Source: Lachnospiraceae bacterium (lineage in GTDB: Bacteria; Bacillota; Clostridia; Lachnospirales; Lachnospiraceae). Taken from it: 48,169 nucleotides of DNA. How positions within the stretch are numbered: position 1 is the first letter of the stretch; every line of letters begins with the position of its first letter. The notes under the pieces are model-generated. The model ran no database searches. It was given only the letters and a program-made list of their open reading frames with translations, and had not been told where the DNA came from. Below, in pieces: positions 16,574 through 25,696 of this stretch. The stretch is from NCBI GenBank assembly GCA_004558185.1, contig SFDP01000018.1, positions 1 to 48,169 on the forward strand. The letters run 5' to 3'. The position numbers and the translations under genes are program-made.

Positions 16574-17620
16574 TTATCTTGATTTTAGAAACTCATATTC
16601 CCTCAGGGCATCCTGATCATCCGGATAAAGCTGCAAATAATTTTTCATCAATACATTAGCCTGTGCCCAATCTCCCAGATGCTCGTAGGCAACGATCTGG
16701 TTAAATTTCAGAGTCTGGGTCATAGATTTATCCCCCAGTTCCAATGCCCGGTTAAAACAATCCAGCGCTGCAGCCGCATCACCGGAATGCAGCTTACACA
16801 TTCCCAGCCGATTGAGCAGCGTAACATCCTGATTGTTATCTGCCAGATAATTGCTGTAAATGCTGGCCGCATAGTTATAATCTCCCAACTTCTCATAGGT
16901 CTGGCCTAATAACAGGGTGCTTTCTCCATCCTTTGTCCCTTTCTGTGCCTCCAGGTAAATACGGGCATTTTCATAATCCTCAAGATAATAGCTCAGTCTT
17001 CCCTTTTCATAGTCGGAGAGCTTCTGTCCGGTACTTGCCAGGGCGGCCTGCAAATAGGCCTTCCCCTCCTCCTTATAGCCTTTTTCTGCCATTGCCTCGT
17101 AGATTTCTATCCGCAAATCATAATCCTGAGAAGCCAGCTTGATAGCCTCGTCAAAATCCAGACTGGCCTTCTTCAGCTCCCCCTTATTCAGATAAACGAT
17201 TCCTCTTAAATAATAGGCCTCTTTTTCCGGCTTTAACGCCAGGATAGCAGAATACACCTTCTCTGCCTGTTCCAGTTGATCCATTTTGAAATAGGCAGTT
17301 GCCAGATAGTAATTCGTATCATAATCAAAATCATCTACACTGGAATTACTATAGGAAAAAGCAGTCAGAAACTCCTCTATCGCCTCTTCATACCGGGTAA
17401 GTCCAAGCAGGGCAATCCCTCTTCCTCTGGCAATCTGCTGTGGATTTTCTCCTGCATCTGCAGCAGCTTCAAAGCAGGTCAGTGCATTTTCATATTCCAA
17501 TGCAGCAATGGCAGCAAATCCCAAATCAATATTCTCCTGCCGTTTTGCTAGTGAACAGCCACTGATGATTAGTGACAGCATCAGCCCTGCAAACAGAACT
17601 GCTAATCTTTTCTTCCGCAA
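16574..17620 (-). CDS. TPR-repeat lipoprotein
   Basis: A 348-residue secreted lipoprotein. The signal peptide MRKKRLAVLFAGLMLSLIIS ends in a lipobox (IISGC, lipidated Cys22). The rest is tetratricopeptide repeats: LDLGFAAIAALEYENALTCFE-like units recur through to AAALDCFNRALELGD and AYEHLGDWAQANVLMKNYLQ. Such proteins usually act as scaffolds at the outer face of the membrane; no partner is evident. Translation appears to start at TTG, with GGAAGGA very close upstream. It lies 61 bp downstream of purL and 63 bp upstream of pyrF. Confidence 0.85.
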   Translation of the reverse strand: MRKKRLAVLFAGLMLSLIISGCSLAKRQENIDLGFAAIAALEYENALTCFEAAADAGENPQQIARGRGIALLGLTRYEEAIEEFLTAFSYSNSSVDDFDYDTNYYLATAYFKMDQLEQAEKVYSAILALKPEKEAYYLRGIVYLNKGELKKASLDFDEAIKLASQDYDLRIEIYEAMAEKGYKEEGKAYLQAALASTGQKLSDYEKGRLSYYLEDYENARIYLEAQKGTKDGESTLLLGQTYEKLGDYNYAASIYSNYLADNNQDVTLLNRLGMCKLHSGDAAAALDCFNRALELGDKSMTQTLKFNQIVAYEHLGDWAQANVLMKNYLQLYPDDQDALREYEFLKSR

Positions 17621-17681
17621 AATCCTTCCTCTTCCCCCTTTGGTTTGTCGAATGATCGGTACACTCTTGTCTGTTTTTCGC

Positions 17682-20600
17682 CTAATCTCTAAAATAGCTC
17701 ACTCCCGATTCGAAGATTGCCATATCCTGCTCACCAAAAATATTCATTGCCACATAATCGCCTCTCCGCTCAGAATGAGCCATCTTACCAAAGCATCTTC
17801 CATCAGGAGAAGTAATTCCCTCAATAGCCAGATACGAGCCATTGACGTTCCATTCCTCATCTGCGGAAGGCCTTCCTTCTATATCCACATACTGAGTCGC
17901 TACCTGACCGCTGGCAACCAGCTTATCCAGCCAATCTTTATTGGCTACGAAACGTCCCTCTCCATGAGAAGCCGGATTAACATAGGTTTTACCCAGCTCT
18001 GCCTTCATCAGCCAGGGGGATTTGTTGGACACCACTTTGGTATACACCATTTTTGAGATATGGCGGTTTATCGTATTGTAGGTCAGCGTAGGAGAATCTG
18101 CATTCTGCCCTGTAATCTGTCCATAGGGAACCAGTCCCAGCTTAATCAGTGCCTGAAATCCATTACAGATTCCCAGACAAAGGCCGTCTCGCTTCTCCAA
18201 AAGCTCTGTTACCGATTCCTTAAGCTTGGCGTTCTGAAAAGCAGTGGCAAAGAATTTTGCACTTCCGTCCGGCTCATCTCCTGCTGAAAATCCTCCGGGG
18301 AACATGATAATCTGTGCGTTTCGTATTTCTTCCTCAAAGCAGCTTACCGATTCCCGAATATCCCCGGGGGTAAGATTCTTAAACACTCTGGTAGTCACAT
18401 TGGCTCCGGCCCGTAAAAATGCTCTGGCGCTGTCATACTCGCAGTTAGTTCCCGGAAATACCGGAATAAAAACGGTAGGCTTAGCCACCTTATTCTTACA
18501 GATATAAATATGCTCTGCCTTATACAGAGGAATTTTCAATTCTTCCTTTCCTTTTTCCGCCTTCGTAGCAAAAACCGGTTCCAGTGTGGATTCCCATTTC
18601 ATCAACGCCTCTGCCAAAGGTATTTCTACCTCTGGGCAGCAGAACATCGGCTTTTCAATAATGGTTCCGAGAAGCTTGTACTCTTCATTAATGAGATTGA
18701 TCTTTTGAGCATCTACCTCTGCAATAATATCTCCCAGACCGTTTTTAAACAGCTCTTTCCAATCTGTTCCCTTGTCAAATTCAACACCCATTCTATTGCC
18801 AAAGGCCATTTTACTGATGGCTGCGGCTGCACCCTTGCTGTCCGGCGCATAGGCGGAAACAATTACCCCTTCCTGAATAAGGCGGTAAATCTCCCCATAC
18901 ATCTGCATAGCCTTGGCATATACCGGTATGGCATAGTCATCCTTTTCCAGCCTGAACCAAACCAGCTTATTTCCTTCCTTCTTCAATTCCGGTGTAATCA
19001 CATCCCCTTCCTTTGCCACATCAACTGCAAAGGATACCAAGGTGGGAGGAACATCGATCTGGTTAAAGCTGCCGGACATACTGTCTTTTCCTCCAATGGA
19101 GGGAAGTCCATAGCCTATCTGGGCATCAAAGGCTCCCAGAAGAGCAGCAAAGGGCTGGCTCCAACGACTGGGCTCATCCCACATCCTTCTGAAATATTCC
19201 TGGAAGGTAAACCGAATTTTTCGGTAGTCTCCGCCGGCTGCTGCCACCTTTGCAATAGACTCGGTAATGGCATAAATTGCCCCATGATAGGGACTCCAGC
19301 TCGATAGATAAGGGTCAAAGCCGTAGCTCATCATGGTAACTGTATCGGTTTTGCCATTTAATGCAGGCAGCTTGGCTACCATCGTCTGAATTTCCGTCAA
19401 CTGGTATTTACCGCCATAGGGCATAAGCACGGTCGCTGCACCAATAGAGGAATCAAACATCTCTACCAGACCCTTCTGAGAGCAAACGTTCAGATCAGCC
19501 AGTGTACCCAGCCAGGCTCTCTTCAGTTCTCCTGCCTCTATAGCTTCTTCCACTTCCTTTATGGCAATCTTATCGAGATAATTGTTCTTTTCGGATGGAA
19601 TCTCCACCTTCACTGCCGTTTCCTGATGGGCACCATTAGTATCCAGAAAGGCTCTGGACAGGTTGACGATTTCCTTTCCTCTCCAAAGTAAAACCAGTCT
19701 GGGCTCTTCAGTGACCTGAGCTACCAGGGCAGCCTCCAGATTCTCTGAAGCCGCATAGCCCAAGAATTCTTCCACATGGGAGGGAGCAATGACCACCGCC
19801 ATCCGCTCCTGAGATTCAGATATTGCCAGCTCTGTACCGTCAAGTCCGGCATATTTCTTAGGTACCTTATCCAAATCCACCCGCAAACCTGCTGCCAGCT
19901 CACCAATAGCCACGGATACTCCACCGGCGCCAAAATCGTTACATTTCTTAATCAGACGACTGACCTCTTCTCTTCGGAAAAGTCGTTGAATCTTACGCTC
20001 TGTAGGAGCATTTCCCTTTTGAACCTCGGCACCGCAGGTTTCTATACTGCTCTCCGTATGTACCTTGGAGGAACCTGTCGCTCCTCCACAGCCATCACGG
20101 CCTGTACGGCCTCCCAGCAGAATAACGACATCTCCCGGCTCTGCCGACTTACGAATCACGTTCTTTCGTGGCGCAGCTCCCATAACTGCCCCTATTTCCA
20201 TTCTCTTCGCCACATAGTCGGGATGGTAAATTTCTTTTACATACCCGGTAGCCAGGCCGATCTGGTTTCCATAAGAAGAATAACCGCTGGCCGCTCCCCT
20301 GACCAGTTTTTTCTGAGACAGCTTTCCCTTCATGGTAGCTGCCACAGGTACAGTCGGGTCTGCTGCTCCGGTAACACGCATCGCCTGATAAACATACCCT
20401 CTGCCGGAAAGGGGATCTCGAATACAGCCTCCCAAACAGGTGGCCGCTCCCCCAAAGGGTTCGATTTCTGTGGGATGGTTGTGGGTTTCATTTTTGAAAA
20501 AGACCAGCCATTCCTCCTGCACCGCCCCATTCCCATAGTCCATTTCCACCGGAACCACTATGGAGCAGGCATTAATTTCCTCCGACTCTTCCAGGTCGGC

Positions 20601-21476
20601 AAGCTTCCCCTCTTTCCTCAGCTTGCGCATAGCCATGAGAGCCAGATCCATCAGGCAAATATATTTGTCTTCTCTGCCCTTAAACAGCTCCTCTCTGGTG
20701 TCCAGATAGCTCTGATAGGTGGTTTCCATAGGTGTGCGGTAATACCCCTCTTCAAACTCCACCTCCTTCAGCTCCGTTGAGAAGGTGGTATGCCGGCAAT
20801 GATCTGACCAGTAGGTATCCAATACCCGGATTTCCGTCAGGGATGGCTCTCTCTTTTCTTCCTCCGCAAAATAATGCTGAATATGCTGAAAATCCTTAAT
20901 CGTCATCGCCAGCCCCAGGGAATCATAAAGGGCGTTAAGCTCCTGCTCCTTTAACCTGCAAAAGCCGGTGAGTACAGGCACATCGGCAGGCTCCTCATAA
21001 TGCGTGATCAGAGTCCCCGGCTTTTCCATTCCGGTTTCTCTTGAATCCACCGGATTGATACAGTAATTCTTTATTTTTTCAAATTCCTCTTCAGTAATGG
21101 CTCCCTCAATCACATAGGTGACCGCCGTTTTGATGATCGGATTTTCATCCTCCTTCAGAAACTGAATACACTGCAGCGCCGAATCTGCTCTCTGGTCAAA
21201 CTGACCAGGCAGATATTCCACTCCAAACACTCTGGAATCCTCAGAAACCTCCAACTTCTCCTTATACAGGACATCCACCGGAGGCTCTGCAAAAATACCC
21301 TGACAGGCAGCTTCAAACACCTCATCAGAAATATGTTCAATATCATAACGAATGATTTCTCTTACTCTGGTAACCTGAGTAAGTCCCAGATAGCTGCCGA
21401 TCTCTCCTTTCAGTTCCTTTGCCTTCACCGCAAAGGGCTCTTTTTTTTCTACGTAAATACGCCTTACGTTACCCAT
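17682..21476 (-). CDS. purL: Phosphoribosylformylglycinamidine synthase, single-chain PurL-PurQ fusion
   Basis: At 1264 residues this is a complete FGAM synthase: the synthetase half (FGAR plus ATP) is fused to a glutaminase. The synthetase part shows VRVLDTYWSDHCRHTTF-like HCRHTTF, FFKNETHNHPTEIEPFGGAATCLGG, VILLGGRTGRDGCGGATGSS and KCNDFGAGGVSVAIGELA. The C-terminal 250 residues are the class I amidotransferase, with FPGTNCEYDSARAF, the nucleophile in CLGICNGFQALI, and the catalytic His-Glu pair in NPASHGEGRFV. Length and order match the clostridial single-polypeptide type, so no separate purQ or purS is needed. GGAGG precedes the ATG at 21476; the frame extends to 21509 without one. The gene starts 42 bp after a TetR regulator. 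Confidence 0.96.
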   Translation of the reverse strand: MGNVRRIYVEKKEPFAVKAKELKGEIGSYLGLTQVTRVREIIRYDIEHISDEVFEAACQGIFAEPPVDVLYKEKLEVSEDSRVFGVEYLPGQFDQRADSALQCIQFLKEDENPIIKTAVTYVIEGAITEEEFEKIKNYCINPVDSRETGMEKPGTLITHYEEPADVPVLTGFCRLKEQELNALYDSLGLAMTIKDFQHIQHYFAEEEKREPSLTEIRVLDTYWSDHCRHTTFSTELKEVEFEEGYYRTPMETTYQSYLDTREELFKGREDKYICLMDLALMAMRKLRKEGKLADLEESEEINACSIVVPVEMDYGNGAVQEEWLVFFKNETHNHPTEIEPFGGAATCLGGCIRDPLSGRGYVYQAMRVTGAADPTVPVAATMKGKLSQKKLVRGAASGYSSYGNQIGLATGYVKEIYHPDYVAKRMEIGAVMGAAPRKNVIRKSAEPGDVVILLGGRTGRDGCGGATGSSKVHTESSIETCGAEVQKGNAPTERKIQRLFRREEVSRLIKKCNDFGAGGVSVAIGELAAGLRVDLDKVPKKYAGLDGTELAISESQERMAVVIAPSHVEEFLGYAASENLEAALVAQVTEEPRLVLLWRGKEIVNLSRAFLDTNGAHQETAVKVEIPSEKNNYLDKIAIKEVEEAIEAGELKRAWLGTLADLNVCSQKGLVEMFDSSIGAATVLMPYGGKYQLTEIQTMVAKLPALNGKTDTVTMMSYGFDPYLSSWSPYHGAIYAITESIAKVAAAGGDYRKIRFTFQEYFRRMWDEPSRWSQPFAALLGAFDAQIGYGLPSIGGKDSMSGSFNQIDVPPTLVSFAVDVAKEGDVITPELKKEGNKLVWFRLEKDDYAIPVYAKAMQMYGEIYRLIQEGVIVSAYAPDSKGAAAAISKMAFGNRMGVEFDKGTDWKELFKNGLGDIIAEVDAQKINLINEEYKLLGTIIEKPMFCCPEVEIPLAEALMKWESTLEPVFATKAEKGKEELKIPLYKAEHIYICKNKVAKPTVFIPVFPGTNCEYDSARAFLRAGANVTTRVFKNLTPGDIRESVSCFEEEIRNAQIIMFPGGFSAGDEPDGSAKFFATAFQNAKLKESVTELLEKRDGLCLGICNGFQALIKLGLVPYGQITGQNADSPTLTYNTINRHISKMVYTKVVSNKSPWLMKAELGKTYVNPASHGEGRFVANKDWLDKLVASGQVATQYVDIEGRPSADEEWNVNGSYLAIEGITSPDGRCFGKMAHSERRGDYVAMNIFGEQDMAIFESGVSYFRD

Positions 21477-21518
21477 TTCAATCCTCCATACAGCGCTGCT
21501 TTTCACCATTTCCGATTC

Positions 21519-22112
21519 TCATATTTCTTCCTCCAGAACCAGTCCTTCAACCATATACAGCAGCTCCTGATCCACTCTGTTTTCACTTAGCCCCATGGTT
21601 CTGGCACAGACCTTCATTCCTTCGATTGCATACATCATATTGGTGGCCACCGCCTTGCAATCCTGTTCATAGAATTCGCCTCGAAGTACACCCGCCTCCA
21701 GAATTTTAGTCAATACCATTACCGCCGTATCAAACTGGCTTCGCATAAAGTTCTCACTCTTCTTTTCCGGTTTATTAGCGAAAAAATACTCATAGGTGGC
21801 CACTGCAATATCATCCTTTTTTCTAAGTATCTCTTTCTTCTGTTCCTTTAGAAACAGCATCAGCAGGTCTGCCATCGGGGATTCACTGGTGATTCCTTCC
21901 AGAAGCTCCCCTTCCTCCCCTTCCGACTGCATCGATAGAATTTCCTGAAAGATCTCCCCCGTGCTTCCAAAGTATAAATAAAGGCCTCCTCTGCTGATTT
22001 CACAGATATCAACAATATCCTTCATGGTAACTTCCTTGAATCCTTTTTTGGCAAATACGGTTCTGGCCTGCTTCAAAATATATGTCCGTTTCTGCTCCGA
22101 TTTTTCTCCCAT
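21519..22112 (-). CDS. TetR/AcrR family transcriptional regulator
   Basis: A 197-residue repressor-type protein. The N-terminal helix-turn-helix domain is clear: KRTYILKQARTVFAKKGFKEVTMKDIVDICEISRGGLYLYFGSTGEIFQEIL. The C-terminal ligand domain is divergent, with the last 60 residues (VLRGEFYEQDCKAVATNMMYAIEGMKV) typical of the superfamily. The ATG at 22112 follows GGAGAGTAAAGGA; an in-frame TTG lies at 22127. It is 19 bp after a gene of unknown function and 42 bp before purL, a layout consistent with co-transcription. Its target and ligand are unknown. Confidence 0.9.
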   Translation of the reverse strand: MGEKSEQKRTYILKQARTVFAKKGFKEVTMKDIVDICEISRGGLYLYFGSTGEIFQEILSMQSEGEEGELLEGITSESPMADLLMLFLKEQKKEILRKKDDIAVATYEYFFANKPEKKSENFMRSQFDTAVMVLTKILEAGVLRGEFYEQDCKAVATNMMYAIEGMKVCARTMGLSENRVDQELLYMVEGLVLEEEI

Positions 22113-22131
22113 TCCTTTACTCTCCAATCAG

Positions 22132-22611
22132 CTACCCGTTCTGTTTTTCGGTAAAACGGTCTCTCTCCCAGAAATCAAAGATTTCTTTCATTTTTCTCAG
22201 CAGAGCCAGATAGACACCATTTTGCACGCCTTCACTCCACAGCAGTGCCTTGGTGCGTCCCTTCAGGATATAGTGCGAAAGGATACCTCCCAACTGCTCC
22301 ATATCGCGAAGAGTGGCCTTTTCAATCAGCCTAAGCTCGTCCTGACAGGTTTTCAATTGATTCCTGGAATATACATAGACATGATTGCGATCCATAAAAC
22401 AGGTCCCTTCAGCCTCCTTTACAAATTGAAGCAGGGTAGAATCATAGACGGGAAAGGCTACGGAATTCTGTGCAATACCTTCCTCCTTAAAGATATTGCA
22501 GATGGCATGACCGGACTTACCTTCCAGCCAGGGAAGATAACGAAACAGCTTTTCGGCATCCTGCCTGAAATAATCGACAATTTCTTCATTACTCAACTGA
22601 TTCGTTTTCAT
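22132..22611 (-). CDS. Protein of unknown function, about 159 residues
   Basis: I do not recognise this protein with confidence. It is soluble, mixed alpha/beta, with no signal peptide or membrane segment. Visible stretches are EIVDYFRQDAEKLFRYLPWLEGKSG, then VAFPVYDSTLLQFVKEAEGTCFMDRNHVYVYSRN and a helical C-terminus with VQNGVYLALLRKMKEIFDFWERDRF. The RYLPWL segment is faintly like DUF6508 proteins; that is only a suggestion. GGAGGAAAAG precedes the ATG at 22611. It is the first gene of the minus-strand run leading to the TetR regulator and purL, and is divergent from the CNB-fold gene. Confidence 0.75.
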   Translation of the reverse strand: MKTNQLSNEEIVDYFRQDAEKLFRYLPWLEGKSGHAICNIFKEEGIAQNSVAFPVYDSTLLQFVKEAEGTCFMDRNHVYVYSRNQLKTCQDELRLIEKATLRDMEQLGGILSHYILKGRTKALLWSEGVQNGVYLALLRKMKEIFDFWERDRFTEKQNG

Positions 22612-22756
22612 CTTTTCCTCCATTCTTGCTCTTTTCTGGTTTTCTATGCCCTTCTGACACCGTCTTGTGAATCGGGCAAAGGGTTATATACTGCATTAAA
22701 AGTATCATAAAAAATCTAAAAAGTACATACTGCAGCCATAAAATTTTAAAAAATGT

Positions 22757-22785
22757 TATACCATACCGACAAAATGTGGTATGAT
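22757..22785 (+). promoter_or_regulatory. Extended -10 promoter overlapped by an inverted repeat
   Basis: TGGTATGAT (22777-22785) reads as an extended -10 with TATGAT at 22780-22785. The -35 area (22757-22762, TATACC) is poor, which suggests dependence on an activator or on the extended element. CATACC (22762-22767) and GGTATG (22778-22783) form an inverted repeat across the spacer, a likely regulator site. Confidence 0.45.
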
Positions 22786-22830
22786 AAATATGCTACGTGA
22801 TTTGGTAAATAATGAGAGGAGGTTTTCCCT

Positions 22831-25098
22831 TTGAATAAGTACATAAAAGACCAAAACATTATACAGGCCGGTGATCCCTTCCTGTCCTTTTGTATCATTG
22901 CGGAAGGCAGCGTTGCAGCATCCTATGGTTCTTCCTCTGCATCTAAGCCCTTTATTTTAAAGAAGGGTGATGTTATCGGTATTTTTGAATTCGGATGTAA
23001 AGAATACTCCTTCACTTATACTGCTTTGGAAGATACTCAGGTGATTTCCTATCCGTTAAAGGAACTAACCCAGCTTCCAGCCCTTTTAGAGGGGCAGAAG
23101 GATCTGTGTCAGTTTCTGGTAATGTCCATGGTGCAGAATGTAACTAAGGTTCTTACCTACTATCGCCAATTATTTGATCAGCAGGAGAAATTATATCAAT
23201 ACATTCTTACCGCTGCGGAGAACTACCAGAAATTATGTCAATTATACAAGCTGCCTATGAAGAATCTTTCCGGTAAGGATAAGCTGCAGCCCTTTTCCTA
23301 TCAGCAGGAGGCTCCTGACTTTTGGCTGGAGGGCTATTATCAGGCCTTAAAAGCCCCCGCTATGGGAAAGAATCCTTTACTGGCTGACTCTGCCATCGTT
23401 ATGGGGCTCTTGGTTCGCTGTTCACAGGATATTCATACGATTATGTATGCCTGTCAGGATATTCAGGACTATCTGGATGACATTTCCCACATCCTGCTGA
23501 ATGATAACAATCTGGATTTATTTGACCTTTACACGGATTTGATCTTCAGAGCTAAAAATGCCAATAAAGATACTCCTATTCTGGAAGATCGATTGAAGAA
23601 AATGCTGGCTATTCTCCAGAGTCATCCTGCCATTGACAAAGATCTGGCTGGAATGCGTATACAGGATTATGAAAAGAATTTAAGACGTGACCACTCCTAT
23701 GAAATGGCTTCAGAGGAATCTTTAAGTCAGATTCAGGAAAAACTGGCACATTCTTTGGATATTATTCTGGAATATGCAGATTCTACTCATGCAGCCTGCA
23801 ATGAATTCCGCAAATTTATTGAGCAGTATAGGGAGCTTTCGGATAAAAACTCTCTGGATCGGGATGCTGAATACATCCGTAAGCAGTTGACCCGTCTGTT
23901 CAATATTATTTATACGGAGGCCTTTCAGATCGCTCTGCATGATCCTACGCCCCCGTTGGTAGTCATGATGTTTTTGAATTTCGGTTATGTAGATATGGAG
24001 CTGGCAGGTATCGACAATGCTGCTTACCTGTACTCTATCGCCAAAAGCTATCAGGGCGATCCTGAGAACGGAATTTATACTCTGTATGAATGGATCAGCG
24101 CCATCTTCCGGGGTGAGAAGCAGCCAAGCCGTAATGAGCTTTCCCAGGATTACATTGCTTATGTCCATACGCTCAGAGCACAGAATAAGATTGATGCACA
24201 GACGGCTCAATCCATGCAGGATGATACCCTTGGTAAGGTTATGTATGAGCTGGAAAATATGTTCCCTGTGGTGAATAAGGTGACACACGGACATTACAAA
24301 ACCTTCTGCCCTATTTTTGTTGAAGGGAACGTTGTAAAGCATTTGGAAAACGCTCTGTTAACTCCTTACAAGCTTAATGAAGCTTTGGATAAAATTCTGG
24401 CAGTGGATTTCTCCGCTTTTTATCGCTCCTTCCTCTTTACCGATGAAAAGGTGGGCCTGAAGGAAAATATCGATATGGATATCCGCCCGGATTTTATTCT
24501 TATGCCTAATGTAGGCTTTTCCGGAATCTGCTGGCAGGAAATTGAAGGTATGCAGCGTTCCACACCGGGTCGTATGATGATTTCTGCTTTCCATATGGAG
24601 AATCTGGAAAAAACTCTGGTGCAGATGATCGGGGATTTCCGTTGGGAGCTGTGCAGGCGTGTACAGGGTATGCGATGGAACGATGTTACCGAGCACTCTC
24701 TTACCAGCGATTACTATGATTACCTCATGTTCTATAATAAAAACAGAGATCTGTCTCAGGATGCCCGGGAAAAAGTCAAGCAGTCTCTGGTGAGGGCACG
24801 AAACAGTTATAAGAATATGTTTATTATGGACTATACCAACTGGGTTCTGTCAGAGTCCAAGGGTACAGTAAAGCTGAACAAAATTGCCCGTCAGATTTTT
24901 GCCACCTATTGTCCGTTTACGGCCAAAATCTGTGAAAGTCTGATGACCAATGGTGCATTTATTGACTCCCTGCAGCAATATACAGTAAAGAAAAAGCAGC
25001 ATTTATTCCATCTAAATAAGATAGTTCAAAAATATACAGCCCAGGGCAAGTCAGTTCCCGAGGCTATTGAAACGCAAATTCAATTGACGGACAAGTAA
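22831..25098 (+). CDS. Large protein with an N-terminal cyclic-nucleotide-binding-type domain
   Basis: This 755-residue protein starts at TTG (GGAGGTTTTCCC upstream). Residues 1-100 form a CRP/cNMP-type beta-roll: IIQAGDPFLSFCIIAEGSVAASY, FILKKGDVIGIFEF, then the roll end LEDTQVISYPLKEL. The usual phosphate-binding cassette with its Arg is not visible, so cAMP binding is doubtful. Residues 100-755 are helical, without a helix-turn-helix, kinase, GGDEF or membrane segment that I can identify; WQEIEGMQRSTPGRMMISAFH and DYTNWVLSESKGTVKLNKIARQIFATYCPF look like conserved cores. It is not a CRP-type transcription factor. VanZ-like and hflX genes follow within 5 bp and by overlap. Function unknown. 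Confidence 0.8.
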   Translation: MNKYIKDQNIIQAGDPFLSFCIIAEGSVAASYGSSSASKPFILKKGDVIGIFEFGCKEYSFTYTALEDTQVISYPLKELTQLPALLEGQKDLCQFLVMSMVQNVTKVLTYYRQLFDQQEKLYQYILTAAENYQKLCQLYKLPMKNLSGKDKLQPFSYQQEAPDFWLEGYYQALKAPAMGKNPLLADSAIVMGLLVRCSQDIHTIMYACQDIQDYLDDISHILLNDNNLDLFDLYTDLIFRAKNANKDTPILEDRLKKMLAILQSHPAIDKDLAGMRIQDYEKNLRRDHSYEMASEESLSQIQEKLAHSLDIILEYADSTHAACNEFRKFIEQYRELSDKNSLDRDAEYIRKQLTRLFNIIYTEAFQIALHDPTPPLVVMMFLNFGYVDMELAGIDNAAYLYSIAKSYQGDPENGIYTLYEWISAIFRGEKQPSRNELSQDYIAYVHTLRAQNKIDAQTAQSMQDDTLGKVMYELENMFPVVNKVTHGHYKTFCPIFVEGNVVKHLENALLTPYKLNEALDKILAVDFSAFYRSFLFTDEKVGLKENIDMDIRPDFILMPNVGFSGICWQEIEGMQRSTPGRMMISAFHMENLEKTLVQMIGDFRWELCRRVQGMRWNDVTEHSLTSDYYDYLMFYNKNRDLSQDAREKVKQSLVRARNSYKNMFIMDYTNWVLSESKGTVKLNKIARQIFATYCPFTAKICESLMTNGAFIDSLQQYTVKKKQHLFHLNKIVQKYTAQGKSVPEAIETQIQLTDK

Positions 25099-25102
25099 AA
25101 AT

Positions 25103-25696
25103 ATGAATTATTTTGCATTGTTTTTAAAGAAAACCCTGCGCTATTGCCTAAAGCCCCTGTCCTTCCTTCCGGCACTTGCAATGATGTATATCATCTATTC
25201 TCTATCTGCACAAAACGGGGAAGTGTCAGGAACTTTAAGCTATGAAACCAGTAAATTTTTCGTTCTGGCTTATAATAAGGTTCTGGACAAGGGATATTCT
25301 AACGAATTTCTGAATATGCTAATTGTACAGATTCATCCTCTGGTTCGTAAACTGGCTCATGTGGGAGTCTATTTTGCTCTGGCCATTACCGTGGCCTTTC
25401 CCCTCTACGTTTATCGGATCAGAGGGATTTTTCTCTTCATTATCGGCGGTGTTTTTTGTCTGCTGTTTGCTCTTTTAGACGAATATCATCAATCCTTTGT
25501 AGCCGGCAGAGGACCTTCTCTGAGAGATGTAGGCATTGACAGCATCGGTATTTTTTCCGGCCTTATTGTTGCCGAGCTGATTTGCTATATTGGCAGGAAA
25601 ACCTTATTTAAGCCGCTTTCTTTAGAAGAATATCGAAAAAAGAAGAAAGCCTATCTGAAAAACAGGCAGGAGGAAGCTCTCAGTGATCGAAAATGA
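25103..25696 (+). CDS. VanZ-like membrane protein
   Basis: A 197-residue integral membrane protein of the VanZ family, with four or so helices and the diagnostic motifs VRKLAHVGVYFALAITVAF and ALLDEYHQSFVAGRGPSLRDVGIDSIG, which hold the conserved His, Asp-Glu and Arg/Asp residues. An N-terminal amphipathic and membrane segment (LSFLPALAMMYIIYSLSAQNGE) precedes them. VanZ proteins are linked to teicoplanin or lipoglycopeptide resistance, but most family members have no known role. It starts 4 bp after the CNB-fold gene and its last 14 bp overlap hflX. Confidence 0.88.
   Translation: MNYFALFLKKTLRYCLKPLSFLPALAMMYIIYSLSAQNGEVSGTLSYETSKFFVLAYNKVLDKGYSNEFLNMLIVQIHPLVRKLAHVGVYFALAITVAFPLYVYRIRGIFLFIIGGVFCLLFALLDEYHQSFVAGRGPSLRDVGIDSIGIFSGLIVAELICYIGRKTLFKPLSLEEYRKKKKAYLKNRQEEALSDRK

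Noticed and set aside
19776..20780. 334-codon plus-strand open frame
   Set aside because: It lies wholly antisense to purL, has no ribosome binding site and no recognisable domain; its length follows from purL codon use.
21477..21518. Purine riboswitch ahead of purL
   Set aside because: Only 42 bp separate purL from the TetR gene, too little for an aptamer and expression platform.
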